A stretch of DNA of 64,000 bases from Pseudomonas arcuscaelestis (GTDB taxonomy: Bacteria; Pseudomonadota; Gammaproteobacteria; Pseudomonadales; Pseudomonadaceae), in contig NZ_JACOPV010000010.1 of NCBI RefSeq assembly GCF_016881005.1, positions 186,001 through 250,000 on the forward strand, in the 5' to 3' direction. Shown piece by piece: positions 42,790 through 51,662 of this stretch. Numbering within the stretch: the stretch's first letter is position 1; every line of letters begins with the position of its first letter. The position numbers and the translations under genes were made by a program. Under the pieces are notes generated by a model. The model saw nothing but the letters and a program-made list of their open reading frames with translations, made no database searches and had not been told where the DNA came from.

Positions 42790-43668
42790 TCAATAGACCA
42801 CTGCCAGCCAGGGCAAATAAGTGACTTTCAGTCCATAGCGTTGTTCGAGTGTTCGCAGCAGCCCTTGAGGATCATTGAGATCAAACACGCCGCTGACCTC
42901 CATGGCTGACAACTGCTGATCGGACAACACAATGCGCCCATGCTGATAGCGCTCAAGCTCACTCAGCACTTCACGCAAAGGCTTGCCGTTGAAGATCAGC
43001 TTGCCGCGTTGCCACGCGGTCAATGCCCCGGCATCCGGCGTGGCCTGCAAGGTTTGCGACCCCACCTGTGCCTCGCCCTGGGCAATGACTACACGGTTGT
43101 GCTCGCCGTCACGACGCACACTGAACACTGCCGCGCTGCCCTGCACCGCTTCACCACCGGCCTCGACGATAAACGGACGCGGGTCACGGGCGGGTTCGAA
43201 CAGGGCCTCGCCTGCTGCAAGCAACACGCGCCGCCGGTCGTTGCTGAAGTCCACCGACAGTGCGCTACCACTGTTGAGCAACACCCGCGAGCCATCTGCC
43301 AACGTGATGCGCTGCTGTTGGCCCACGCTGGTGTGGTAATCGGCCAGCAAGGCCGGCGCCTGTTGCCAGGCGCCATAACCTGTCACGGCCAACACCAGCG
43401 ACGCCGCCAACGCCGCCCGCCAACGCCGACGCGGTGCTCGGTCAGCGGTCAAGGCTGTGGCCGCGCGGGTCTGGCCAAGGTCACCCCACAACGATTCGGC
43501 GTCTCGCGCCGCTTCGGCGTGCGCCGCACTGAGCTGACACCAACGCCGGTACCGAGCCCGATCAGCCTCACTGGCATTACCCGAATGCAGCAAGACCTGC
43601 CAGTCGAGGGCATCGTCGGACAAATCACTGATGGGTTGCACTGGAGGCATGGCAAGAACGTCAATCAT
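42790..43668 (-). CDS. FecR-family anti-sigma factor
   Basis: Inner-membrane regulator of 292 residues. The N-terminal cytoplasmic part (DALDWQVLLHSGNASEADRARYRRWCQLSAAHAEAARDAESLW) binds the sigma factor, a membrane helix spans about 98-115 (AALAASLVLAVTGYGAW), and the periplasmic FecR domain (QQRITLADGSRVLLNSGSALSVDF, VEAGGEAVQGSAAVFSVRR) contacts the receptor's STN domain. ATG 43668 overlaps the sigma factor stop by eight bases. It passes the signal from the TonB-dependent receptor encoded next. Confidence 0.92.
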   Translation of the reverse strand: MIDVLAMPPVQPISDLSDDALDWQVLLHSGNASEADRARYRRWCQLSAAHAEAARDAESLWGDLGQTRAATALTADRAPRRRWRAALAASLVLAVTGYGAWQQAPALLADYHTSVGQQQRITLADGSRVLLNSGSALSVDFSNDRRRVLLAAGEALFEPARDPRPFIVEAGGEAVQGSAAVFSVRRDGEHNRVVIAQGEAQVGSQTLQATPDAGALTAWQRGKLIFNGKPLREVLSELERYQHGRIVLSDQQLSAMEVSGVFDLNDPQGLLRTLEQRYGLKVTYLPWLAVVY

Positions 43669-44179
43669 GGTTGTGTTTGAGCCAGTCACGGCAATGGCGC
43701 AGGGCCTGGCCGATGTATTTTGCCACCATGCTTTCGGAAACGCCCAACTGTTGTGCAATCTGCGCCTGGGTCAACCCTTCCACACGGTTGAGCAGCAGTG
43801 CTTGGCGGGCATTGGGCGAAAGCTGCAACAAAGCCTCGTCCAATTGTTCAAGGCGTTCGCGGGCAAGCAAGGCGGCCTCCGGCACTGGCGCCGGGCATGG
43901 CAACCGGCGCACCGCGTCGACGTCATCCAGACTGCCGGCCAACCGCTGCTCGCGACGCAACGTATCGATTGCAAGGTTTCCTGCCACGCGGAAAATGAAG
44001 CTGCGCGCGTGCAACACCGGCAGGTCCTGTTGCTCGATCTTTACCAGCTTGAGGTAGGTTTCCTGGGCCACGTCGGCCGCACGCTGACGATCGCTCATGC
44101 GCCGGGTCAGAAACTGCAGCAGGTCATCATAATGTTCCTGGAAACTGGCAAGCAGCCCGGACACGGGAGACGTCAACAT
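43661..44179 (-). CDS. FecI-type ECF sigma factor
   Basis: ECF sigma factor of 172 residues. Region 2 spans about 14-80 (QEHYDDLLQFLTRRMSDRQRAADVAQETYLKL) and region 4 about 115-165 (LLQLSPNARQALLLNRVEGLTQAQIAQQLGVSESMVAKYIGQAL) with the typical HTH. It should direct RNA polymerase to the promoter of the adjacent receptor gene when freed by FecR. A Fur box lies upstream, so expression is released by iron starvation. Confidence 0.93.
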   Translation of the reverse strand: MLTSPVSGLLASFQEHYDDLLQFLTRRMSDRQRAADVAQETYLKLVKIEQQDLPVLHARSFIFRVAGNLAIDTLRREQRLAGSLDDVDAVRRLPCPAPVPEAALLARERLEQLDEALLQLSPNARQALLLNRVEGLTQAQIAQQLGVSESMVAKYIGQALRHCRDWLKHNHD

Positions 44180-44215
44180 GGAAGGTTCGAAGGGCCTTGG
44201 GAATGAAGAACAGAC

Positions 44216-44234
44216 GTTAATGAGAAACAGTATC
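44216..44234. promoter_or_regulatory. Fur box of the fecI-type gene
   Basis: GTTAATGAGAAACAGTATC matches the 19-base Fur consensus (GATAATGATAATCATTATC) at 15 positions. It lies 37 bases upstream of the sigma factor start, in its promoter region. Confidence 0.75.
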
Positions 44235-44314
44235 GTTCATTCTGTCTGCAGCTTTCAACGTCATCGTGCATTTGTCACACTGAAGACCAATTGCCTGCCT
44301 TAGGAGCTGTGCCG

Positions 44315-44803
44315 ATGATCCTCGTTTTCCGTCGCCTGGTGCACCTGTGCCTGGTGCTGACGATGCTGTTGGGCTTGGTCGCCTGCGCTGTGTTTCAGGA
44401 CCGTGATCCGGTGAACATCAGTGTGATTGGTATCGAGCCGCTGCCCGGCCAGGACCTGGAACTGCGCATGGCGGTCAAGCTGCGGGTGCAGAATCCCAAT
44501 GAATCGGCTATCGACTACAACGGTATCGCGCTCAACCTTGAAGTCAACGGCCAGCCCCTGGCGGCGGGGGTCAGTGATCAAAGCGGCAGCATTGGCCGCT
44601 TCGGCGAGAGCGTGCTGGTGGTGCCCGTGAGCATCACTGCCTTTTCAGTCTTGCGCCAGGCAGTAGGCCTGGGCAAGGTGCAGAACCTCGATGGCCTGCC
44701 CTATGTCGTGCGCGGAAAACTGGCAGCAGGCCTATTGGGTACGCGGCGCTTCAGCGACAGCGGGCGACTCGATTTGCCTGCACCGGCCAGAGCCACCTGG
44801 TGA
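44315..44803 (+). CDS. LEA type 2/WHy-domain lipoprotein
   Basis: Predicted lipoprotein of 162 residues. The signal ends in a lipobox-like LGLVACAVF (Cys about 25). The mature part is a WHy/LEA-14-type beta-sandwich: ISVIGIEPLPGQDLELRMAVKLRVQNPNESAIDYNGIALNLEVNGQPLAAGVSD, and a typical VPVSITAFSVLRQ. Such proteins are linked to stress and envelope protection. ATG 44315 follows TAGGAG; the upstream open frame adds nothing. Divergent from the fecI-type gene. Confidence 0.85.
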   Translation: MILVFRRLVHLCLVLTMLLGLVACAVFQDRDPVNISVIGIEPLPGQDLELRMAVKLRVQNPNESAIDYNGIALNLEVNGQPLAAGVSDQSGSIGRFGESVLVVPVSITAFSVLRQAVGLGKVQNLDGLPYVVRGKLAAGLLGTRRFSDSGRLDLPAPARATW

Positions 44804-44815
44804 CGGGTCCTGCTG

Positions 44816-45070
44816 TTACTTGGCTGCAGCCATCAGCTTGTTGACTTCACTGCGCACCATGTTGGCGAATTCAGGTGGCGACATGCCGTCGAGTTCGGCG
44901 CGTACCCATTCAGCCCATTTGCCCTTGCGTCGTGGTTTTTCCGCAATCAGGCGGGCGGCTTCTGCCTTGGCTTTACCGAGGTTGGTTTGCCAGAGTTCGA
45001 ACAGTCGCGCTTTTTCGTCCTCGATCTGCGCCCGTTCGGCGAAGCTCTTGTTGGCCAGATTGAAACTCAT
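44816..45070 (-). CDS. small basic helical protein, 84 aa
   Basis: Soluble helical protein of 84 residues with many charged residues and a Lys/Arg patch (AEKPRRKGKWAEWVRAELDG). No family is recognised with certainty. The start context (ATG 45070) has AGGACACCCCTC and a weak site. It converges with the LEA-type gene and lies divergently from the DUF883-like gene. Confidence 0.65.
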   Translation of the reverse strand: MSFNLANKSFAERAQIEDEKARLFELWQTNLGKAKAEAARLIAEKPRRKGKWAEWVRAELDGMSPPEFANMVRSEVNKLMAAAK

Positions 45071-45201
45071 GAGGGGTGTCCTGCCGCTGAAAAATAGGCA
45101 CTATCTTACACTGTAGCCGCAGGCTCCCGCTAAAACGCTGCAACTTTCGGTGCCCGTCGGTATCCATTGCTCAACGCCCATCAATTGACGAGGAAGTGTA
45201 A

Positions 45202-45522
45202 ATGGCCAGGAAAACTCCCGTGCAAGCCAACTCCGAGCAAATCAAGGATCAGGCTTTCAGCGAACTGCAGGCCTTGATCGAAGAATCGGAAAAACTCCTG
45301 AACGACAGTGCAGCACTGGTCGGCGAAGAAGCCGAAACGTTGCGCGCGCAGATCGGGCTAAAGCTCAAGCAGGCACGCGAGTCGGTCGGTAGCGTGCGCA
45401 GCAAGGCGCAACCGGTGGTTGATGCCACCCAAGACTACATTGGCGGTCATCCGTGGCAGACCGTAGCGATCTCGGCGGGCTTCGGCCTGGTGGTTGGCTT
45501 GCTGCTCGGACGCCGCTCGTAG
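45202..45522 (+). CDS. ElaB/YqjD/DUF883-type ribosome- or membrane-associated protein
   Basis: Protein of 106 residues in the ElaB/YqjD family. Long charged helices (AFSELQALIEESEKLLNDSAALVGEEAETLRAQIGLKLKQARESV) are followed by the family C-terminal anchor, WQTVAISAGFGLVVGLLLGRRS, with the GLLLGRR end. E. coli members sit in the inner membrane and bind ribosomes in stationary phase. The ribosome site AGGAAG precedes ATG 45202. Confidence 0.88.
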   Translation: MARKTPVQANSEQIKDQAFSELQALIEESEKLLNDSAALVGEEAETLRAQIGLKLKQARESVGSVRSKAQPVVDATQDYIGGHPWQTVAISAGFGLVVGLLLGRRS

Positions 45523-45532
45523 CCTCCTGGGT

Positions 45533-45574
45533 GGGGCAAGTGGAGGCACCGCAATACTAGCCAACACTTGCCCC
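45533..45574. terminator. hairpin between convergent DUF883-like and bfiR-like genes
   Basis: GGGGCAAGTG and CACTTGCCCC pair perfectly over ten bases around a 22-base loop just after the DUF883-like gene. No pronounced T tract follows, but the long stem and position between two ends suit a shared terminator. Confidence 0.55.
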
Positions 45575-45582
45575 GCGATTGA

Positions 45583-46209
45583 TCAGCGTAAGCTCAATGG
45601 CTGTACCACTGCACAAGCGATCGCCATTCCCACCAGTGCTGGCAGGTGTTCGGCCTGCATGCGTTTCATGACCCGCGCTCGATACAGGTCCACCGTTTTT
45701 ACGCTGACTTCAAGCTGCTCGGCGATCTCGCGATTGCTGAAACCCTGAACCAACGGCACGAACACATCTCGCTCGCGAGGGGTCAGGCTATCGATTCGCG
45801 CCTGCACCGAGGCGATGGGGCCACTACCCGCCAGGGCCTGACTGGAAAGCTCCAACGCAGCCTGGACGGCATCCAGCAACAGCTGTTCGTTATAGGGCTT
45901 TTCGATGAAGTCACAGGCCCCAGCCTTGAATGCCCGGACCACAATCGGAACATCGGCATGGCCACTGAGAAAGATCACCGGCAGATCGACGCCGCGTGCG
46001 CGCAAGGCCTCCTGGACGCTCAGTCCACCCATTCCCGGCATTCTCACATCAAGCAGGACACAGGCCGGTAGATCGCCGTCACAGGCGTCCAGAAATGCCT
46101 GGCCACTGGTGAAGGGCAACGCCTGTATCCCCAATGACTCCAAAAGCCAGACTGTTGAGTCGAGCATGCCCTGGTCATCATCAACCACATAGACTTTCGG
46201 TTGTTGCAT
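45583..46209 (-). CDS. bfiR: BfiR-like FixJ/LuxR-type response regulator
   Basis: Response regulator of 208 residues. The receiver domain has the acidic pair DD at 10-11, phosphorylation site D54 (LLDVRMPGMGG) and the Lys of IEKPYN near 104. A LuxR/FixJ-type HTH follows in the C-terminus (LTPRERDVFVPLVQGFSNREIAEQLEVSVKTVDLYRARVMKRM). ATG 46209 touches the stop of the kinase gene. The arrangement of regulator, kinase and, divergently, AMP-binding enzyme and acyl-CoA dehydrogenase is that of PA4196-PA4199 (BfiR, BfiS), linked to early biofilm formation in P. aeruginosa. The orthology is inferred from synteny recalled from memory. Confidence 0.75.
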   Translation of the reverse strand: MQQPKVYVVDDDQGMLDSTVWLLESLGIQALPFTSGQAFLDACDGDLPACVLLDVRMPGMGGLSVQEALRARGVDLPVIFLSGHADVPIVVRAFKAGACDFIEKPYNEQLLLDAVQAALELSSQALAGSGPIASVQARIDSLTPRERDVFVPLVQGFSNREIAEQLEVSVKTVDLYRARVMKRMQAEHLPALVGMAIACAVVQPLSLR

Positions 46210-48017
46210 CACGCCTCCTCTGTTCCTGCGCTGGCCACAGGCGCCAATTGGCAGCACAAGGTCAGGCCGCCCACTGCCCCCGGCATCGCCTGCAGGGTGC
46301 CGCCAAAACCTTCGATGATACTGCGACTCATGCTTAATCCAAGCCCCAGGCCTTCAGGCTTGCTGGTGGTGAAGGGAGTGAAAATACCGTCCAGTCGCTC
46401 CGCCGCGACACCCGGTCCCTGATCGCTGACCAGCACCTGTACCTGTCCGCCAACCAGTGCTGCGCTAAGCACAATACGCGAGGGCTGGCCTTGATGTTGT
46501 TCGCGGTTGGCGTCCAGAGCATTGCGCAGCAGATTGAGCAGGACTTGTTCAAGCAGTACCCGGTCGGCATACACCTGCGGTAACGGATCAGCCATGTGCT
46601 GGACAATGCTCACCCGGTCCCTACTCGCCTCCCAATCGCACAGCCGAACGGCTTCTGCGGCGACATCGGCTATTGCCAGAGCCTGTAGGCGCCGAGGTTC
46701 TTTTCGCAGGAAGGCCCGCAGGCGCTTGATCACTTCAGCGGCATGGGTTGCCTGCTCGCTGATTCGGGTCAGCCCTTGCGCCACTCGAGTTGCCGCCTGC
46801 GGATCACGATCCAGCGCTTGCAAGTAACGCTGGCTGGCGCCGGCATAATTGACCACCGCTGCCAGCGGCTGGTTGATCTCATGGGCAATACCCGACGCCA
46901 ATTCACCCAAGGTAATCAGCCGCGCGCTATGGGCCAGTTCATCCTGATGACGGCGCTGCTGGCTTTCGCGTAGCTCACGCTCGGTCATGTCACGAGCCAC
47001 CAGTGAGTAGTACCGCTCGCCACCATTACCGCGATGAGCCAGCAGCACCAATGACACTGGGAACTCCTGCCCTCCCTGCCAAGGAATCAAACGCGACTCG
47101 GCATGCCACACACCGGTTTGTTCGGCACACTGCCAGCCTTCGCGCTCCAGCTGATGTTGCAGGCCGGGGTCCAGCAATGCTTGCAATGAGGGCAACGGAT
47201 CGACGTCCTGCAGCCCCAGCGCACGCCGCGCCGACAGGTTGAGGTAGCTGAGTCGGCCACCACGGTCGGTAAACAGCACAAGATCAGTATTGGCTTCCAC
47301 CACCTGCGCCAGGCGCCGGCGGTTTTCTTGCGCCTCGATACGCGTGGTGATATCCCGAGAAACGCTGACAATTTCTACCACTACTCCCGTGTAGGTCTCG
47401 CGAATCGCTCGGCTGGCTATCTCGAACCACAAGTCATGGCCATCCCGGTGGCGCACCCGACAGGTCATGGTTTGATAACCATCCTGCTCCAGCGCCTGGG
47501 CGGCTTGTTGCAGCGATTGCCGCCGGTCCCGGGGATGAAACAGCGCCTGCACCGCGACGCCGCGCAATTGCTCCGGCCAGTACCCGAGCAAACGGTAGGA
47601 TGCCGGTGAGGCGTCGAGGAAGCAGCCATCGGGGCTGTGCCGGGATATCAGGTCGGTGGTGTTTTCAGTAATCAGGCGATACAAGCGGCGCGCCTGGCTG
47701 GCCTCACGCTCAGTCACGCGCTCGGCCGTCGCATCACGGCAACGCGCCAACACCTGACCCGTTTCGCAATCGGGAACAAAGGTCCAGAGCAGAATCTGCC
47801 CAGCCACCAGCGCTTCCACCTCGCTGATCGCCCGTGCCTGGTTCAAACAGGCCGACACCAACGCCGGATAGTTGGCGGGCAACCAATAATCGACGGCGCG
47901 TTCAGGCCACGGTCCAAGCATGGCTTGCAGTGCCGGATTGACGGCCAGCAATGTTGCAGAGGCATCCAGAAGCACGCTGGGTTGTGGATCACTGGCAAGT
48001 AGAAAAGGCATTGGCAT
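46209..48017 (-). CDS. bfiS: BfiS-like multi-PAS sensor histidine kinase
   Basis: Soluble sensor kinase of 602 residues with no membrane helix. PAS domains are seen at about 105-230 (RLITENTTDLISRHSPDGCFLDASPASYRLLGY, and VSRDIT end) and 233-350 (LAQVVEANTDLVLFTDRGGRLSYLNLSARRALGL), and a divergent one at the N-terminus. The phospho-accepting H379 is in LGELASGIAHEINQPLAAV; the ATPase boxes are LLNLLRNALDANRE, DQGPGV and GLGLGLSMSRSIIEG. Internal PAS sensing implies an intracellular cue, possibly linked to the acyl-CoA genes it faces. The start ATG 48017 is taken from the MPMPFLL sequence, with a weak ribosome site; the open frame upstream is Tyr- and Ser-rich and unlikely. Confidence 0.78.
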   Translation of the reverse strand: MPMPFLLASDPQPSVLLDASATLLAVNPALQAMLGPWPERAVDYWLPANYPALVSACLNQARAISEVEALVAGQILLWTFVPDCETGQVLARCRDATAERVTEREASQARRLYRLITENTTDLISRHSPDGCFLDASPASYRLLGYWPEQLRGVAVQALFHPRDRRQSLQQAAQALEQDGYQTMTCRVRHRDGHDLWFEIASRAIRETYTGVVVEIVSVSRDITTRIEAQENRRRLAQVVEANTDLVLFTDRGGRLSYLNLSARRALGLQDVDPLPSLQALLDPGLQHQLEREGWQCAEQTGVWHAESRLIPWQGGQEFPVSLVLLAHRGNGGERYYSLVARDMTERELRESQQRRHQDELAHSARLITLGELASGIAHEINQPLAAVVNYAGASQRYLQALDRDPQAATRVAQGLTRISEQATHAAEVIKRLRAFLRKEPRRLQALAIADVAAEAVRLCDWEASRDRVSIVQHMADPLPQVYADRVLLEQVLLNLLRNALDANREQHQGQPSRIVLSAALVGGQVQVLVSDQGPGVAAERLDGIFTPFTTSKPEGLGLGLSMSRSIIEGFGGTLQAMPGAVGGLTLCCQLAPVASAGTEEA

Positions 48018-48053
48018 GCTCGAAGGATAGGCGCTGGGGCAATATAGTACTTC

Positions 48054-48089
48054 TACCATATTGCTATAGTCTATCTTCCAAGTACCATA
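48054..48089. promoter_or_regulatory. TACCATA direct repeats in the bfiS-acyl-CoA synthetase gap
   Basis: TACCATA occurs at 48054-48060 and again at 48083-48089, 29 bases apart in an AT-rich stretch of the divergent promoter region. They may be sites for the LuxR-type regulator, but no known consensus was recognised. Confidence 0.25.
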
Positions 48090-48209
48090 GAATTCCGCGT
48101 AATAATACGACGCCGAAGGGATACCCTTCACGACACCTGATCAGAGCTAACAATCAGCCACCGGGGGTTGCAGTACGCCATATGGGCGCCCCCTGCACAG
48201 GAACATTTC

Positions 48210-49832
48210 ATGTCAATTTTCTCCCAGGGCCTGGCGCCCGCCCCTGTCAACCATCAAGCCTTGACCCCCTTGAGTTTCATCGAGCGTACGGCAGCGGTCT
48301 ACGGCCAGTACCCAGCGGTGATCCATGGCGCCATCCGGCGTAATTGGCAACAGACCTACGAACGCTCACGCCGCCTGGCCAGCGCACTGGCCGGGCGCGG
48401 GATAGGTCAAGGCGACACGGTGGCAGTGATGCTGCCCAACATTCCGGCGATGCTCGAAGCGCACTTCGGTGTGCCGATGATCGGCGCGGTACTCAACGCC
48501 CTCAACGTGCGCCTGGACGCCGAAGCCATCGCCTTCATGCTCGAGCACGGCGAGGCGAAGGTACTGATCACCGACCGCGAGTTCCACAAGGTTATCGCCG
48601 GCGCCCTGGCGTTGATGGAATATCCACCCCTGGTGGTTGATGTTGACGATCCAGAATACGGCGAAGGCCAGGCGGTCAGTAATCTGGACTACGAGGCGTT
48701 CCTCGCCGAAGGCGACCCGGCGTTTGCCTGGCAATGGCCCGAGGACGAGTGGCAGGCTATTTCGCTGAACTATACCTCCGGTACAACAGGCAATCCCAAA
48801 GGTGTGGTCTATCACCATCGCGGCGCCTATCTCAACTCCCTGGGCAATCAGATGACATGGGCCATGGGCAACCACCCGGTCTACCTGTGGACCCTGCCGA
48901 TGTTCCATTGCAACGGCTGGTGCTACCCATGGACTGTTACCGCCCTGGCCGGAACCCACGTTTTTCTGCGTCGCGTGGACCCACAAAAAATCCTCACTCT
49001 GATTCGCGAGCATCAGGTTACTCACTTGTGCGGCGCCCCCATCGTACTCAATGCCCTGATCAACATGCCCGAGTCTGCCAAGGCGGCGATCGATCACCCA
49101 GTCAATGCCATGGTTGCCGGTGCGGCTCCGCCGGCCAAGGTTATTGGTGCGGTGGAAGAAATGGGCATCAAGGTGACCCACGTTTACGGCCTCACCGAAG
49201 TCTATGGCCCCGTCACGGTTTGTGCCTGGCACGCCGAATGGGACGAGCATCCGCTGGCGGAACGCGCACGGATCAAATCCCGCCAGGGTGTGCGCTACCC
49301 GACCCTTGAAGGCCTGATGGTAGCGGACCCGCAAACACTGGAGCCAGTGCAGCGCGACGGCAACACCCTGGGTGAAATCTTCATGCGCGGCAACACCGTG
49401 ATGAAAGGTTACCTGAAGAATCCTGAGGCAACCGCCGAAGCCTTTCGCGGCGGCTGGTTCCATACCGGTGACCTGGCTGTCTGGCATGCCGATGGCTATG
49501 TCGAGATCAAGGACCGGCTCAAAGACATCATCATCTCTGGCGGCGAAAACATCTCCACCATTGAAGTCGAAGACACCCTGTACAAACACCCGGCAATTCT
49601 CGAAGCCGCCGTGGTCGCCCGCCCGGACGAGAAGTGGGGCGAAACCCCCTGCGCCTTCGTCACGCTCAAGGTTGGCTTCGAACAAACCCGCGAAGCGGAG
49701 ATTCTCGGTTTTTGCCGTGAGCACCTGGCCGGTTTCAAATTGCCCAAGACAGTGATCTTCAGAGAGCTGCCGAAAACCTCTACCGGCAAGATCCAGAAAT
49801 ACCTGTTGCGCGATTGGGCCAAAGCGCTCTGA
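48210..49832 (+). CDS. acyl-CoA synthetase, AMP-binding (DmdB-like)
   Basis: Adenylate-forming enzyme of 540 residues that activates a carboxylic acid to acyl-CoA with ATP. The P-loop is YTSGTTGNPKGVVYHHRG, the adenine-contacting segment is HVYGLTEVYGPV, the hinge motif is YVEIKDRLKDIIISGGENIS, and the catalytic Lys is in KTSTGKIQKYLL. The sequence resembles DmdB-type methylmercaptopropionate/short-chain acid CoA ligases, but the acid is unknown. ATG 48210 has AGGA upstream. It begins an operon with the following acyl-CoA dehydrogenase and is divergent from the BfiSR-like pair. Confidence 0.9.
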   Translation: MSIFSQGLAPAPVNHQALTPLSFIERTAAVYGQYPAVIHGAIRRNWQQTYERSRRLASALAGRGIGQGDTVAVMLPNIPAMLEAHFGVPMIGAVLNALNVRLDAEAIAFMLEHGEAKVLITDREFHKVIAGALALMEYPPLVVDVDDPEYGEGQAVSNLDYEAFLAEGDPAFAWQWPEDEWQAISLNYTSGTTGNPKGVVYHHRGAYLNSLGNQMTWAMGNHPVYLWTLPMFHCNGWCYPWTVTALAGTHVFLRRVDPQKILTLIREHQVTHLCGAPIVLNALINMPESAKAAIDHPVNAMVAGAAPPAKVIGAVEEMGIKVTHVYGLTEVYGPVTVCAWHAEWDEHPLAERARIKSRQGVRYPTLEGLMVADPQTLEPVQRDGNTLGEIFMRGNTVMKGYLKNPEATAEAFRGGWFHTGDLAVWHADGYVEIKDRLKDIIISGGENISTIEVEDTLYKHPAILEAAVVARPDEKWGETPCAFVTLKVGFEQTREAEILGFCREHLAGFKLPKTVIFRELPKTSTGKIQKYLLRDWAKAL

Positions 49833-49856
49833 CCTCTTTGACAGCGAGACCCCCGC

Positions 49857-51626
49857 ATGCCTGAATTCAACGCTCCCTTGCGCGACATGCGCTTTGTACT
49901 TCACGAAGTGTTCCAGGGCCCGGCCCTGTGGGCACGCCTACCGGCCCTGGCCGAGCGGGTGGATGCCGAAACTGCCGATGCAATTCTTGAAGAAGCGGCA
50001 AAAATTACCGCGCAACTGATTGCCCCTCTCAACCGAAGCGGCGATGAGCAAGGCGTTGCCTTCGACGCAGGCCAGGTCAGTACGCCGGATGGATTTGCCC
50101 AGGCCTGGAAAACCTACCGCGAAGGCGGTTGGGTCGGCCTTGCCGGCAACCCCGAGCATGGCGGCCTGGGCATGCCGAAGATGCTCGCAGTGCAGTTCGA
50201 AGAAATGCTCTATGCCGCCAACTGCAGTTTCAGCCTGTACTCGGCGCTCAGTGCTGGCAGTTGCCTGGCGCTGGACGCTCACGCCAGTGAGGATCTCAAG
50301 GCCACTTATCTGCCACCCCTCTATAGCGGGCAATGGGCAGGCACCATGTGTCTGACTGAACCGCATGCTGGCACGGACCTCGGAATCATCCGTACCAAAG
50401 CCGAGCCTGAGGTCGATGGCAGCTATCGAATCAGCGGCACCAAGATTTTCATTACCGGTGGCGAGCAGGACCTGACCGAGAACATCATCCACCTGGTGCT
50501 GGCTAAACTGCCGGACGCACCGGCCGGCCCCAAAGGTATTTCGCTGTTTCTGGTTCCCAAGTTCCTGGTCAACGCCGACGGTAGCCTGGGCTCGCGCAAT
50601 CCAGTGCATTGCGGCTCCCTTGAACACAAAATGGGCATCAAGGCCTCGGCCACCTGCGTGATGAACTTCGACGCAGCCACCGGCTACCTGATTGGGGAGG
50701 CGAACCGTGGCCTGGCAGCCATGTTCACCATGATGAACTACGAGCGCCTGTCTATCGGCATTCAAGGTATCGGCTGCGCAGAAGCCTCCTACCAGAACGC
50801 CGCACGTTACGCTCGGGACCGCCTGCAAAGCCGCGCCGCAACCGGAGCGCAGCTACGCGACAAGGTTGCCGACCCGATTATTGTTCACCCTGATGTTCGG
50901 CGCATGCTCCTGACCATGCGCGCCCTGACCGAGGGAGGGCGGGCCTTTGCAACGTATGTCGGGCAACAGTTGGATATTGCCAAGTACGCCGAAAATGCCG
51001 AGGAACGCGACCGCGCGCAGCGTCAGGTAGCTTTGTTGACACCTGTGGCGAAAGCCTTCTTTACCGACAACGGCCTGGAAAGTTGCGTGCTCGGCCAGCA
51101 GGTGTTCGGCGGCCACGGCTACATTCGTGAATGGGGCCAGGAACAACTGGTGCGCGATGTGCGTATCGCTCAGATCTACGAAGGTACCAACGGGATTCAG
51201 GCGTTGGACCTGCTCGGCCGCAAAGTTGTTGCAGATGGCGGTAAAGCGCTGGCTGAGTTCATCGATGAAATTCGCTGCTTCTGTGCAACCAGCACGGCCT
51301 ATCGAGTGCCTCTGCTCAAGGCAACAAGTGAGCTGGAAAGCCTTAGCCAATGGTTGTGCGAGCAGACTCACAACGATGCCAACGCGGTGGGCGCAGCCTC
51401 GGTCGAGTATCTTCAGGCGTTCGGTTACGTGGCCTATGCCTATATGTGGGCGCGCATGGATGCTGTCGCGCAAGAGCGCCTGCCCCAGGACCCACACTTC
51501 TACATGGCCAAACGTGCAACCAGCGCCTTCTTCTTTGCCCGGCTGCTGCCACGCACCCTGTCGCTCCACGCCAGCATTCGCGCAGGCAGTCATTCGTTAT
51601 TCAGCCTCGCAGCCGAGCAGTTCTGA
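49857..51626 (+). CDS. acyl-CoA dehydrogenase, long type (DmdC-like)
   Basis: Acyl-CoA dehydrogenase of 589 residues, about 200 longer than the usual family size because of a C-terminal extension seen in the DmdC type. Core motifs: MCLTEPHAGTDLGIIRTKAEP, ISGTKIFITGGEQDLTENIIHLVLAK, NYERLSIGIQGIGCAEASY, and QVFGGHGYIREWGQEQLVRDVRIAQIYEGTNGIQALDL with the catalytic Glu in YEGTNG. It should oxidise the acyl-CoA formed by the synthetase encoded 24 bases upstream. Together they suggest use of a branched, short or sulfur-containing acid; the exact substrate is not shown. Confidence 0.92.
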   Translation: MPEFNAPLRDMRFVLHEVFQGPALWARLPALAERVDAETADAILEEAAKITAQLIAPLNRSGDEQGVAFDAGQVSTPDGFAQAWKTYREGGWVGLAGNPEHGGLGMPKMLAVQFEEMLYAANCSFSLYSALSAGSCLALDAHASEDLKATYLPPLYSGQWAGTMCLTEPHAGTDLGIIRTKAEPEVDGSYRISGTKIFITGGEQDLTENIIHLVLAKLPDAPAGPKGISLFLVPKFLVNADGSLGSRNPVHCGSLEHKMGIKASATCVMNFDAATGYLIGEANRGLAAMFTMMNYERLSIGIQGIGCAEASYQNAARYARDRLQSRAATGAQLRDKVADPIIVHPDVRRMLLTMRALTEGGRAFATYVGQQLDIAKYAENAEERDRAQRQVALLTPVAKAFFTDNGLESCVLGQQVFGGHGYIREWGQEQLVRDVRIAQIYEGTNGIQALDLLGRKVVADGGKALAEFIDEIRCFCATSTAYRVPLLKATSELESLSQWLCEQTHNDANAVGAASVEYLQAFGYVAYAYMWARMDAVAQERLPQDPHFYMAKRATSAFFFARLLPRTLSLHASIRAGSHSLFSLAAEQF

Positions 51627-51662
51627 AACTCAGCCGCTACCGTTGGTCGTACAGGGACTCTC

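Noticed and set aside
45583..48017. Assigning the pair to a nitrogen-fixation FixLJ system
   Set aside because: The regulator has FixJ-like domain order, but the kinase lacks a haem-PAS signature I can see and the neighbouring fatty-acid genes match the BfiSR arrangement.
48366..49904. 512-codon minus-strand frame opposite the acyl-CoA synthetase
   Set aside because: Antisense to a gene with all AMP-binding motifs; the frame is a shadow.
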